Position numbers and translations under genes: made by a program. Under the pieces are notes generated by a model that worked only from the letters and a program-made list of their open reading frames with translations, was not told the origin of the DNA and ran no database searches. Of a stretch of 64,000 nt of DNA, positions 44,841 through 53,056 are shown in pieces. This DNA is from Cyanobacteriota bacterium (GTDB lineage: Bacteria; Cyanobacteriota; Cyanobacteriia; CACIAM-69d), in the NCBI GenBank assembly GCA_022402445.1, contig JAKRSF010000003.1, positions 269,894 through 333,893 on the forward strand, written 5' to 3'. Within the stretch, counting starts at the first letter, position 1; the number at the start of each line of letters is the position of its first letter.

Positions 44841-46028
44841 TCAGGCGGCCCCCTGGAGTGCTCGAATTGTTTCTAGCACGATCTGCGCGGTTCGATCGAT
44901 TTCATCCGGTTGATTGAACCGACCAATGCCAAATCTCAGGGAAGCGACTGCGATCGCGGGGGGCAGACCCAGGGCGGTGAGGACGTGGGAGGGGGTGGTG
45001 TGGGCGCTGGCGCAGGCGGACCCGGAGGAGAGGGCGATCTTCGGGTGCAAGGCCCGCAGGAGAGCATTATGATCCCGGTGTTCGAGGCCGCCGATGCTGA
45101 TGTGCAAATTGCCCGCGAGGCATTCAGTTGGGTGGCCGTTGCGGCGGATTTTGAGGGCGTCGGCTTCGGGGGCGAGGTGATCCCAGAGGCGATCGCGCAG
45201 GGCACGGATGCGGGCGGTTTCGGCGTCGAGATCCGCCAGGGCTAGGGCGATCGCTTCGGCAAAACCAACAATGAGCGGGGGATTGAGGGTGCCCGATCGC
45301 CGCGATCGCTCCTGGCCGCCCCCGTGGAGTTGGGCCGCAAGCTGCACGCGGGGATCGCGCCGCCGCACGTAGAGCGCCCCGACGCCCTTGGGGCCATAGA
45401 CCTTGTGGGCCGTCAGGGACATCAGATCAATGCAGGCGTCGTTCACGTCTAGGGGTACTTTGCCGATGGCCTGGGCCGCGTCCGTGTGGAACAGGATCCC
45501 GCGATCGCGGCAGAGGCGACCGATCGCGGCGATCGGCTGCAAGACACCGATTTCATTATTCGCCGCCATGGCGGAAACCAAAATCGTATCGGGCCGCAGG
45601 GCGTCGGCCAATTGATCGAGATCCACCAGCCCATCGGGTTTGACCGGCAGATAGGTCACCTCAAAGCCCACCGTTTCCAGGTAGCGGCAGGGATCGAGGA
45701 CGGCGCTGTGTTCCGTCGCCACGGTCACCAGATGGCGGCCCCGCTCCAGATACGCCTCCGCCACCCCTTTAATGGCGAGGTTATTGGCCTCCGTTGCGCC
45801 GCTGGTGAAGACGATTTCCTCGGGGATCGCACCGATGGCCGTGGCGATCGTGGAGCGCGATCGCGTCACCGCCGCCGCCGCCGCCCAGCCATAGCTATGG
45901 AATTCGCTGCCCGGATTGCCAAACTGCTCCGAAAAAAACGGCAGCATTTTCGCCAATACCCGTTCATCGACGGGCGTGGTGGCGTGGCAGTCCAAATAAA
46001 TGGGGCGCGGTTTCGTCGGCGCGGTCAC
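44841..46028 (-). CDS. Cysteine desulfurase (NifS/IscS family)
   Basis: This PLP enzyme removes sulfur from cysteine for Fe-S clusters and sulfur carriers. The 395 residues start RPIYLDCHATTPVDERVLAK. PLP-binding residues are in FTSGATEANNLAIKG (about 70), HTDAAQAIGKVPLD, and the Schiff-base Lys in MSLTAHKVYGPKGVGALY. The catalytic Cys is in ALSSGSACASAHTTPSHVL, a loop typical of class I enzymes. The start is GTG at 46028. It is close to MgtC upstream (75 bp, same strand). Confidence 0.95.
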   Translation of the reverse strand: MTAPTKPRPIYLDCHATTPVDERVLAKMLPFFSEQFGNPGSEFHSYGWAAAAAVTRSRSTIATAIGAIPEEIVFTSGATEANNLAIKGVAEAYLERGRHLVTVATEHSAVLDPCRYLETVGFEVTYLPVKPDGLVDLDQLADALRPDTILVSAMAANNEIGVLQPIAAIGRLCRDRGILFHTDAAQAIGKVPLDVNDACIDLMSLTAHKVYGPKGVGALYVRRRDPRVQLAAQLHGGGQERSRRSGTLNPPLIVGFAEAIALALADLDAETARIRALRDRLWDHLAPEADALKIRRNGHPTECLAGNLHISIGGLEHRDHNALLRALHPKIALSSGSACASAHTTPSHVLTALGLPPAIAVASLRFGIGRFNQPDEIDRTAQIVLETIRALQGAA

Positions 46029-46103
46029 GGCGGCTCATCCTCAGGCTAAACGGGATCCATTGACCAAGCTAACGGCTAATTTCCCCAGGTTGCCTTGCGG
46101 CCC

Positions 46104-46658
46104 CTAGGGTTCCGCTGGCGGCGGCGGCATCGGCGGGCGCGATCGCGGCGTTTGGGGCGATCGCAGGGGGCGGCGGCGCGATCGCATCAGGGTCCGCAGG
46201 GGACGCTCTAGATCCGTACTGCCCGATCGCAGCACCACAAACGCCAGCAGCGCCCCCAGGGTTGCCAAACTCCAGAGGCCGCAGCCCGCCGCAAACCCCA
46301 GGGCCGCCGACACCCACACCGCCGCCGCCGACGTTAACCCTTTGATATTGCTCAGGGATTTTTTGTGGAGAATTTCCCCCGCCCCCAAGAAGCCCACCCC
46401 CGTCGCCACCCCCTGGGCCGAGCGACTCAGGGCCTCATAGCTGGCCCCCAACTCCAACGGGATCGCCGCAAACAGGGCCGCCCCAAAACTCACGAGCATG
46501 TGGGTCCGCAGACCGGCGGGCTTGTGCTGCAACTGGCGATCGAGGCCGATGGCGGCCCCCACAAACAGCGCCAGCCCCAGCCGCCCGAGGGTGTCGAGCC
46601 AGTGGGTGGGATCTTGGCTCGGGGGGGCAACGGCAACGGTCCAGGGGATATCAAACAA
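46104..46658 (-). CDS. MgtC/SapB family membrane protein
   Basis: An inner-membrane protein of the MgtC family, linked to magnesium stress and virulence in other bacteria and of unclear role in cyanobacteria. The 184 residues contain the family core LGLALFVGAAIGLDRQLQHK, GLRTHMLVSFGAALFAAIPL, VGFLGAGEILHKKSLSNIKG and LTSAAAVWVSAALGFAAGCG. A basic, HIP1-encoded tail follows. The start is TTG at 46658, the best available in frame, so the N-terminus is uncertain. Confidence 0.88.
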   Translation of the reverse strand: MFDIPWTVAVAPPSQDPTHWLDTLGRLGLALFVGAAIGLDRQLQHKPAGLRTHMLVSFGAALFAAIPLELGASYEALSRSAQGVATGVGFLGAGEILHKKSLSNIKGLTSAAAVWVSAALGFAAGCGLWSLATLGALLAFVVLRSGSTDLERPLRTLMRSRRRPLRSPQTPRSRPPMPPPPAEP

Positions 46659-46814
46659 GGCGATCGCGCGGCGCTGGCCGGGGCGAAGTGATGGGCAGGT
46701 TATTCCTTCACCTTATCCATTTCTTAACCTGTCCGATCCCAAAACCCAGCCAAAAGCCGACCGAAGGTTGGATGATTGACGGTGCCGAATTTGCATTCTA
46801 GGGACGAGGCGGCC

Positions 46815-47357
46815 ATGGCGGACGGGGATCAGGGGAGTGGGGCGGTCTGCGCGATCGCGTTGGGGGGCAATGTGGGGGATGTGGGGGCGGCCTTTGAGGG
46901 GGCGATCGCCCAATTGGCTACGGCGGCGGGGATCACGATCCTGGCGCGATCGCCCTGGTATCGCACGCCGCCCATGGGGCCACCCCAGCCGGATTTTTGG
47001 AATGGTTGTGTGTTGCTGCGGACGACGCGATCGCCCGAGGATCTATTAACGGTGCTCCAGACGATCGAGGCGGCCTTCGGACGGCAGCGGCACCTGCGCT
47101 GGGGACCGCGCACCCTCGATCTGGACCTGATTTTCTACGGCGATCGCCAACTGCATACGGACGAGCTCACCTTGCCCCATCCAGGATTCCGCGATCGCGC
47201 CTTTGTCCTGGTGCCCCTGGCGGATGTGGCCGCTGATTGGTGTGATCCCGCCTCGGGGCAGACGGTGGCCCAACTGCGGCAAGCCCTAGACTGTTCCCAG
47301 GTGGTGCCGGTCCAGCGCGATCGCGATCCCCACCCCGCCCCCCTCAATTCCAATTAG
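46815..47357 (+). CDS. folK: 2-amino-4-hydroxy-6-hydroxymethyldihydropteridine diphosphokinase
   Basis: HPPK transfers pyrophosphate to the pterin in folate synthesis. About 180 residues from ATG 46815. The TTG at 46776 would add 13 residues. Signatures are IALGGNVGDVGAAFEGAI, SPWYRTPPMGPPQPDFWNG, LQTIEAAFGRQRHLRWGPRT, LDLDLIFYGD and LTLPHPGFRDRAFVLVPLAD, including the metal-binding DLDLI aspartates. It is monocistronic or paired with the Uma2 gene downstream. Confidence 0.96.
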   Translation: MADGDQGSGAVCAIALGGNVGDVGAAFEGAIAQLATAAGITILARSPWYRTPPMGPPQPDFWNGCVLLRTTRSPEDLLTVLQTIEAAFGRQRHLRWGPRTLDLDLIFYGDRQLHTDELTLPHPGFRDRAFVLVPLADVAADWCDPASGQTVAQLRQALDCSQVVPVQRDRDPHPAPLNSN

Positions 47358-47417
47358 CATGAATCCATCAATGGCCAACTAGAAGCCATCTGGAAATAAG
47401 CCTTCTTCAACGTTCCC

Positions 47418-48008
47418 ATGACGATCGCCAGAGATAGTTTCCCCAACCTGACCCCAGAGGACTATCTCATCTGGGAAGCGCAGCAGCCGGACAAACATGA
47501 ATACATCAACGGCCAAATCTACGCCATGGGCGGCGGCACCAAAAACCGCAGCCTCATCGCCGTCCGTCTCCTCACCGCCCTAGCCAACCACCTGGGCAAT
47601 GGCCCCTGCGAAGTCGGCAACTCTGATCTGCGCGTCAAGATTGCGGACCTGCCGCACTATACCTATCCCGACATCAGCGTGACCTGCGATCGCCGGGATC
47701 AAACCACAACCCAATACATTCGCTATCCCTGCCTCATTGTCGGAGTCCTGTCCCCCACCACCGAAGCCTACGATCGCGGTGGAAAATTTCGCCTCTATCG
47801 CCAAAATCCCATGCTGGTGGATTATCTCCTGGTGAGTTCCACCCAGCTAGAGATTGACCTGTACCATAAAAATGAAGCGGGAAATTGGCTAATTTTTAAC
47901 TATCAGGCAGGAGACATCGTGGAACTCAAAAGTGTCGGCCTGAGCTTCCCCGTCGAGCAAATCTATCGCGGCCTCAATCTTCTGCAAGATCCTGATTTGA
48001 TGTCATAA
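47418..48008 (+). CDS. Uma2 family (DUF820) PD-(D/E)XK-like protein, possibly inactive
   Basis: A restriction-endonuclease-fold protein of a family with many copies in cyanobacteria and no settled function. The 196 residues have LTPEDYLIWEAQQPDKHEYI, DLRVKIADLPHYTYPDISVT (the conserved PD) and YDRGGKFRLYRQNPMLVDYL (the Lys region). The usual E-x-[VL] in LIVEVLSPST reads LIVGVLSPTTE here, so the second acidic active-site residue appears replaced by Gly (codon GGA, one base from GAA). The protein may therefore lack nuclease activity. Confidence 0.9.
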   Translation: MTIARDSFPNLTPEDYLIWEAQQPDKHEYINGQIYAMGGGTKNRSLIAVRLLTALANHLGNGPCEVGNSDLRVKIADLPHYTYPDISVTCDRRDQTTTQYIRYPCLIVGVLSPTTEAYDRGGKFRLYRQNPMLVDYLLVSSTQLEIDLYHKNEAGNWLIFNYQAGDIVELKSVGLSFPVEQIYRGLNLLQDPDLMS

Positions 48009-48138
48009 TTTTTAGTTCTGAAAGAGCGTTAAAAAAACATGGATTTTTTAGGATTTTGTTCCTATAATTTCCCTGTATTTTTTTCAAGCTATCGACGTTA
48101 ACTAATCGGCAGAAGTCGCACAGCGGGAGAAAGGTTTC

Positions 48139-48696
48139 ATGCCCTTGGGTCAAGAACCGTCGGAAATTTTGCAGGAAAAACTCGTCTATCGCGGACGCAA
48201 ATTTGACTACCGCGTCCTGCACCTGCGCCTGCCCAACGGCGTCGAGGGGGAGTGGGACTGCGTGCGCCATCCGGGGGGTGCCCTGGCGGTGCCGGTGACG
48301 GCGGACGGGCGGTTTGTGCTGGTGCGGCAATATCGCTTTGCGTTTGCGGGGCGACTCCTGGAATTTCCGGCGGGGACGGTGGAGGCCCACGAGGAGCCGT
48401 CGGCCACGATTCGCCGCGAAATTGAGGAGGAAACGGGCTATCGGGCCGATAACTGGCAACATTTGGGTGATTTTCCCCTCGCTCCAGGCTATTCCGATGA
48501 AATCATCTATGCCTACCTGGCGACGGGCCTCACGAAGCTGGAGCAGCCCCCGGCCCAGGATGAGGATGAGGATATCGAGGTGGTGCTGATGACGGCGGCG
48601 GAGTTGGAGGGGGCGATCGCGGCGGGGGAGGCCATTGATGCCAAGACGGTGACGGCCTACTTTTTGGCGCGGCAGGTGTTGGCGGCCCAGGGCTGA
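48139..48696 (+). CDS. NUDIX hydrolase (ADP-ribose pyrophosphatase-like)
   Basis: Hydrolyses nucleoside diphosphate linked compounds, most likely ADP-ribose. The 185 residues carry an intact Nudix box: GTVEAHEEPSATIRREIEEE then TGY (GX5EX7REUXEEXGU), preceded by GRFVLVRQYRFAFAGRLLEF. The loop PLAPGYSDEIIYAYLATGL resembles the ADPRase specificity region. The photolyase gene follows after 65 bp in the same direction. Confidence 0.93.
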   Translation: MPLGQEPSEILQEKLVYRGRKFDYRVLHLRLPNGVEGEWDCVRHPGGALAVPVTADGRFVLVRQYRFAFAGRLLEFPAGTVEAHEEPSATIRREIEEETGYRADNWQHLGDFPLAPGYSDEIIYAYLATGLTKLEQPPAQDEDEDIEVVLMTAAELEGAIAAGEAIDAKTVTAYFLARQVLAAQG

Positions 48697-48761
48697 TGAC
48701 GGCCAATCCCTGCGATTCTGGTGGATGACCTTTGCTGCATTGATGACCTCCCCCCCGATCC

Positions 48762-50204
48762 ATGGCTGAGCTGCATCTGTTCTGGCACCGTAATGATTTG
48801 CGGATTTCTGATAATGGGGGCTTGGCGGCGACGATCGCGCGATCGCCCCAGACCGTCGGGGTGTTTTGCCTCGATCCGGCGATTTTGGATGGGGATGAGG
48901 TGGCTCCGGCGCGGGTGGCCTATTTAGTGGGCTGTTTGGCGGCGTTGCGGGAGGACTATCGGCGGCTGGGGGGCGAGTTTCTGCTGCTGCGCGGTGATCC
49001 CCGCCATGTCATCCCGGCGGTGGCCGAGGCCCTCGGGGCGATCGCCGTGGCCTGGAACTGGGATGTGGAGCCCTATAGCCGATCGCGCGATCGCGCCGTC
49101 CTCGAAGGCTTAACGGCGCGCGGCATTGGCGGGGCGGGCCACTGGGATCGGTTGCTCCATGAACCGGGCTCCGTGATGACGGGCAAGGGGGATCCCTACA
49201 CGGTCTATGGCCCCTTCCGCAAAAATTGGGACTCGCGCCCGAAGGCGGCCCCGGCCCCCACGCCGACAGCATTGCAACCCCTTTCGGCGGACCAGCGCGG
49301 GGCGATCGCGGCGATCGAAGGCGTCACAATCCTCGAAAACATCCCCACGGCGCGGGAGTTGGGCTATCCCTGGGCCAATGGCCTGATCCTGGAACCGGGG
49401 ACGGCGGCGGCCCGTGATCGCCTGGATCAATTCTGCGATCGCGCGATCGAAGCCTACGGTGAAGCCAGAAATTTTCCCGCCCAGCCGGGCACCTCGGGCC
49501 TCAGCGCTGCCCTCAAATTCGGGGCGATCGGCATCCGCGAAATCTGGCAGCGGTCCCAGGAAGCCCGCGATCGCGCCCGCAGCGACGAAGCGATCGCCAG
49601 CATCACCACCTGGCAACAGGAACTCACCTGGCGCGAATTTTATCAACACGTCCTCTACTTCTTCCCCGAACTCGCCGACGGCCCCTATCGCGAACCCCTC
49701 AAAAACTTCCCCTGGGAAAATAACGAACGCCATTTTGAAGCGTGGTGCAACGGCCAAACCGGCTTTCCGATCGTCGATGCGGCCATGCGCCAACTCAACG
49801 AAACCGGCTGGATGCACAACCGCTGCCGCATGATCGTCGCCAGCTTCTTGACCAAAAACCTGATCATCGACTGGCGCTGGGGCGAACGCTACTTCATGCA
49901 AAATCTCATCGACGGCGATCTCGCGGCCAATAACGGCGGCTGGCAGTGGAGCGCCTCCAGCGGCATGGACCCCAAACCCCTGCGCATCTTCAACCCCGCC
50001 CGTCAGGCCCAGCAGTTCGACCCGGACGGCGACTATATCCGCCAGTGGCTCCCGGAGGTGCGATCGCTCGACACCGGCACCCTCTTGAGCGGAGAACTGG
50101 CCCCCTTCGAGCAGCGCAGCAGTGGCTACCCGGCCCCCATCGTCGATCGCAAGGCCCAGCAGGAGCGCTTCAAACTTCTCTACAAGGCCCAGAAAGGCCA
50201 GTAG
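48762..50204 (+). CDS. phrA: Deoxyribodipyrimidine photolyase (CPD class I)
   Basis: A light-driven flavoenzyme that splits cyclobutane pyrimidine dimers. The 480 residues have the N-terminal Rossmann antenna domain (LHLFWHRNDLRISDNGGLAA), probably for 8-HDF, as in cyanobacterial PhrA. The C-terminal FAD domain follows: RPGTSGLSAALKFG-type PGTSGLSAALKFGAI, LTWREFYQHVLYFFP, DAAMRQLNETGWMHNRCRM and FLTKNLIIDWRWGERYFMQN, then DGDLAANNGGWQWSASSGMD. FAD- and dimer-contacting Trp, Asn and Met residues are all present. It may be co-transcribed with the NUDIX gene. Confidence 0.96.
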   Translation: MAELHLFWHRNDLRISDNGGLAATIARSPQTVGVFCLDPAILDGDEVAPARVAYLVGCLAALREDYRRLGGEFLLLRGDPRHVIPAVAEALGAIAVAWNWDVEPYSRSRDRAVLEGLTARGIGGAGHWDRLLHEPGSVMTGKGDPYTVYGPFRKNWDSRPKAAPAPTPTALQPLSADQRGAIAAIEGVTILENIPTARELGYPWANGLILEPGTAAARDRLDQFCDRAIEAYGEARNFPAQPGTSGLSAALKFGAIGIREIWQRSQEARDRARSDEAIASITTWQQELTWREFYQHVLYFFPELADGPYREPLKNFPWENNERHFEAWCNGQTGFPIVDAAMRQLNETGWMHNRCRMIVASFLTKNLIIDWRWGERYFMQNLIDGDLAANNGGWQWSASSGMDPKPLRIFNPARQAQQFDPDGDYIRQWLPEVRSLDTGTLLSGELAPFEQRSSGYPAPIVDRKAQQERFKLLYKAQKGQ

Positions 50205-50750
50205 CCCTCGCCCTTTGTCGCCATGACCGGAGGCCAGATCCCCCCCCTCGGGAACAACGGCGCGGGGGCGGGGTCTGGACAGCCGTTGCCCTTGGGATGG
50301 GGTTGGCGCGAAAACGGTGCGAAATTCGCCGCCGCGATCGCCCAAGAATCACAAATTAGGCCACTTTCTAGGGAGCCTTTTCCGGCAATCTACGTCAAAG
50401 TACGGAGACCCTAAAAGCGGTGCTTCCTCCCCCAGGGGCCGCTTCGGCGGGGCCACCGGCAATGGCGATCGCGCCCCCTATCGCACCGAGGGTCCCCTGC
50501 GCCGTTTGATACCATCCCCCGTCAGTGGTGTGCCAGATCCGAGCCCCCAGCGGGCCGCCGCCCAGGGTCGCGCAAGGTTCAATGCAAGCCGTCCAGGCAA
50601 AGTTCAATTGCCCCTTGCAACGGCCCTAGGGCTGTTCGATACTGTCGCAACGCTTGGGGGAGAGCGGTGTCCCGAGGCGTTCCGCCGTCGCCGCATCCCC
50701 TGGGGGCATCCCCCGTCCATATAACCCCTCACCCTCGTTTGACCAGTGCC
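50205..50750. other. 546-bp region between photolyase and COP23 genes
   Basis: No convincing gene is present. GC-rich short hairpins occur near 50434-50456 (GGGGCCGCTTCGGCGGGGCC). An open frame on the minus strand (50395-50607) is Gly/Ala-rich without family features. The downstream part must carry the COP23 promoter. Confidence 0.5.
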
Positions 50751-51290
50751 ATGAAACCCTTTGCTCGCCTTGCCCTCGCCGCCCTCTGCGCCATGCCGGT
50801 TGTCGGGGCGATCGCGTCCCCCGGTGCCGCCCAGGAGGCCAAAAATCTATCCACGTTCCGCTGCCAGCAAATCGGCGGCTATTTCGCCACGGTGGCGGTC
50901 AATAGCAATGGCCGTTCTGCACCGATGATTGTTTGGCGCAGTCAGGAATTTAGTGATTCGGGCTATACGCCCCAGCGGCGCTGTGCGGATGTGACCTCGC
51001 GGCTCAATAGCGTTTTCCAGGCCAATGGCCGCAGTTTGCGCAATTTGTTTTTGACCGTGGGGCCGGTGAATCGCCATGTGGTAATGTGCCATGTCAATTC
51101 CACGCGATCGGGCTGCAATAGCAATAATGTGCTGTTTACCCTGAGCCAGACCAATCGCCCGTCGTCCAATTCCCGCGCGATTTTGGAGAATTTGTTCAAT
51201 ACGCGGGTGCTGAGTACGGGCAATCCGGTGCAGGAGTCGGGGGGCCAAGCCTATGTCAGTTTGGAGGCGGTGGTGGAGGGTCTGTTCTAG
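50751..51290 (+). CDS. COP23-domain secreted protein
   Basis: About 179 residues from ATG 50751 (MKPFARLALAALCAMPVVGA). The signal peptide probably ends at SPGAAQ. The mature domain contains STFRCQQIGGYFATVAVNSN, APMIVWRSQEFSDSGYTPQR, RCADVTSRLNSVFQANGRSL and VVMCHVNSTRSGCNSNNVLF, with four cysteines. These match the pattern of COP23, a circadian oscillating membrane-associated protein of Cyanothece and its many cyanobacterial relatives. The biochemical role is unknown. Confidence 0.88.
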   Translation: MKPFARLALAALCAMPVVGAIASPGAAQEAKNLSTFRCQQIGGYFATVAVNSNGRSAPMIVWRSQEFSDSGYTPQRRCADVTSRLNSVFQANGRSLRNLFLTVGPVNRHVVMCHVNSTRSGCNSNNVLFTLSQTNRPSSNSRAILENLFNTRVLSTGNPVQESGGQAYVSLEAVVEGLF

Positions 51291-51320
51291 GGGAGGGCAG
51301 GTTTTTCGGGTTTCGCGTTT

Positions 51321-51346
51321 GCGTTTGCCGCTTGCGTTTGCCGCTT
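51321..51346. repeat. 13-bp tandem repeat, two full copies plus a partial
   Basis: GCGTTTGCCGCTT occurs at 51321 and 51334, followed by a partial GCGTTG. It lies between the convergent COP23 and glycosyltransferase genes. Confidence 0.75.
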
Positions 51347-51380
51347 GCGTTGATCGATGGTAGCCCCGTGGGGGATGGGG

Positions 51381-52814
51381 CTAGGGCGGGTCGGCCCGAT
51401 GGGGAGGGGCCGTGACGCGCCAGTTGAATTGGGTGTTGAGCCAGAAGTTCCAGAAGGTGACGATCGCGATCGCGATGGCGTTGGCGAGGTAGCGATTTTG
51501 GCGATCAAAGGCGACGTTGAAGAGGAAATTGAGGATCGCCACGTTCAACCCGAGGCCCAGCAGGCAAATGGCGTTGAATTTGAGGAACCGTTCGAGGCGC
51601 TGACGCTGGCTCCGTTGGGGGCGGGCTAGGTCGCGGAAGGTCCAGAGGTCGTTCCAGAGGAAGTTGTTGAGGATGGCGATTTCTGCGGCGATCGCCTTAC
51701 TGCGGGTGAGGCCCCAACCGAGGGTGCTCGGGTCGCTGAGGAGATAGAGGACGGTCATATCGACGAAGACGCCGCTGAGGCCGACGATCGCGAAGGGGAT
51801 GAACCGTCGCAGGGGCGATCGCGCCAGCCGCAGCCGCAACAGGTGGTGGAGATAGTCGAGGGCGTGCCGCCAGGTGACTTTGGTTTCGCCGTGCTGCCGT
51901 TCGCGGAATTCGTAGGGGACGCTGGCGATGCGGGCGATCGCGCCTCGGGCTAGGACTTCAATGGCGATTTTGTAGCCGACGGGATCCAGGGGTTGCCCCG
52001 CGATCGCCGATCGCCGCACGGCAAAAAAACCGCTCATGGGATCCGAGACGCGCCCCACCACCGCCGGTAGGATCGCCAGACCGATCAGTTGTGCCCCCCG
52101 CGAGGCGAGCCGCCGCCACAGGTTCCAGTCACTGACGCCGCCGCCCGCTTCGTTGCGACTGGCGATCGCGAAGTCGGCCCCGGTTTCCAGACGCTCCAAC
52201 AGCAGGGGCAAGATGGTTTCGTCGTGCTGGCCGTCCCCGTCGATCGCGGCGAGCACCTCCCCGGTCGCCACCTGCCACCCCCGAACGATCGCCGTGGCCA
52301 GCCCCCGTTCTCCGGTGCGGCGCACCACGCGGATCTGCGGATGGCGGGCGGCCACCTCCAGCGCGAGAGCCCAGGTGCGATCGGGGCTGTCGTCATCCAC
52401 CACAATGATTTCGTAGTCGTCGGCGATCGCGCGATCGAGCACCGCCACCAGCCGCAACAGCAACCCTTGAATATTGGCCGCTTCCCCATAGGTGGGCACC
52501 ACGACGGACAGTCGCCGCGATCGCTGGACTAAGGTGAGGTCATAGCGATCGCCCACCGCCTCGGCCAGCAGTTCTTTCCAGATATCCAGTTGGGCTTCGA
52601 GGGCCACGCGATCGCGATCGCCCCCCGGCCCTGCCGCCACCGCCAGGGTGATTTGGACCGGTTGCGGCCCCTGACCGACGACCCATTGGCAGCGATCGGG
52701 CGATCGCGGCGGCACCACCAACGGCCCCGTCGGCACCGGCACCAGCGGCGGCAGGTCTACGCGGCCCCCGTCCCCTGAAGTGTCTGCGGCAAAACCGGTG
52801 GATTCTACTGCCAT
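51381..52814 (-). CDS. Family 2 glycosyltransferase fused to GtrA-like membrane domain
   Basis: A polyprenyl-phosphate sugar transferase (dolichol-phosphate mannose synthase type). The 477 residues start with an unconserved N-terminal region of about 110 residues (Pro/Gly-rich then helical). The GT-A domain has LSVVVPTYGEAANIQGLLLR, EIIVVDDDSPDRTWALAL, TGEVLAAIDGDGQHDETILP (DxD-type Asp residues) and VSDPMSGFFAVRR. The C-terminal GtrA domain (about residues 330-465, four membrane helices: FIPFAIVGLSGVFVDMTVLY to LNTQFNWRV) is thought to flip the glycolipid. It probably acts in envelope glycan synthesis. Confidence 0.93.
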   Translation of the reverse strand: MAVESTGFAADTSGDGGRVDLPPLVPVPTGPLVVPPRSPDRCQWVVGQGPQPVQITLAVAAGPGGDRDRVALEAQLDIWKELLAEAVGDRYDLTLVQRSRRLSVVVPTYGEAANIQGLLLRLVAVLDRAIADDYEIIVVDDDSPDRTWALALEVAARHPQIRVVRRTGERGLATAIVRGWQVATGEVLAAIDGDGQHDETILPLLLERLETGADFAIASRNEAGGGVSDWNLWRRLASRGAQLIGLAILPAVVGRVSDPMSGFFAVRRSAIAGQPLDPVGYKIAIEVLARGAIARIASVPYEFRERQHGETKVTWRHALDYLHHLLRLRLARSPLRRFIPFAIVGLSGVFVDMTVLYLLSDPSTLGWGLTRSKAIAAEIAILNNFLWNDLWTFRDLARPQRSQRQRLERFLKFNAICLLGLGLNVAILNFLFNVAFDRQNRYLANAIAIAIVTFWNFWLNTQFNWRVTAPPHRADPP

Positions 52815-53056
52815 AAATCCGCGATCGTCTCCAAAACCTCCCCTCTAGTTAACACGGCCCGGTACCCCAAACCGCCATCCCACGCCGCGAGCCGTCGCCC
52901 ACCGATCACCCCAACGGCCCCCAAACAGCCGGACTTGACGATCAAAACCCGTGTCCTATAGTCGAAGGGGGCAGCATTTTTCTCCTAACATCTGGCACCG
53001 CCACCGAACGGAAGGATCAAAAGCCCTAGCCAGCCAGCTTCTCGCCGCGACGGTGC

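Noticed and set aside
50395..50607. Minus-strand open frame of 70 residues upstream of the COP23 gene
   Set aside because: Gly/Ala-rich with only weak protein-like character (ATLGGGPLGARIW). No start signal or partner, so evidence is insufficient to call a gene.
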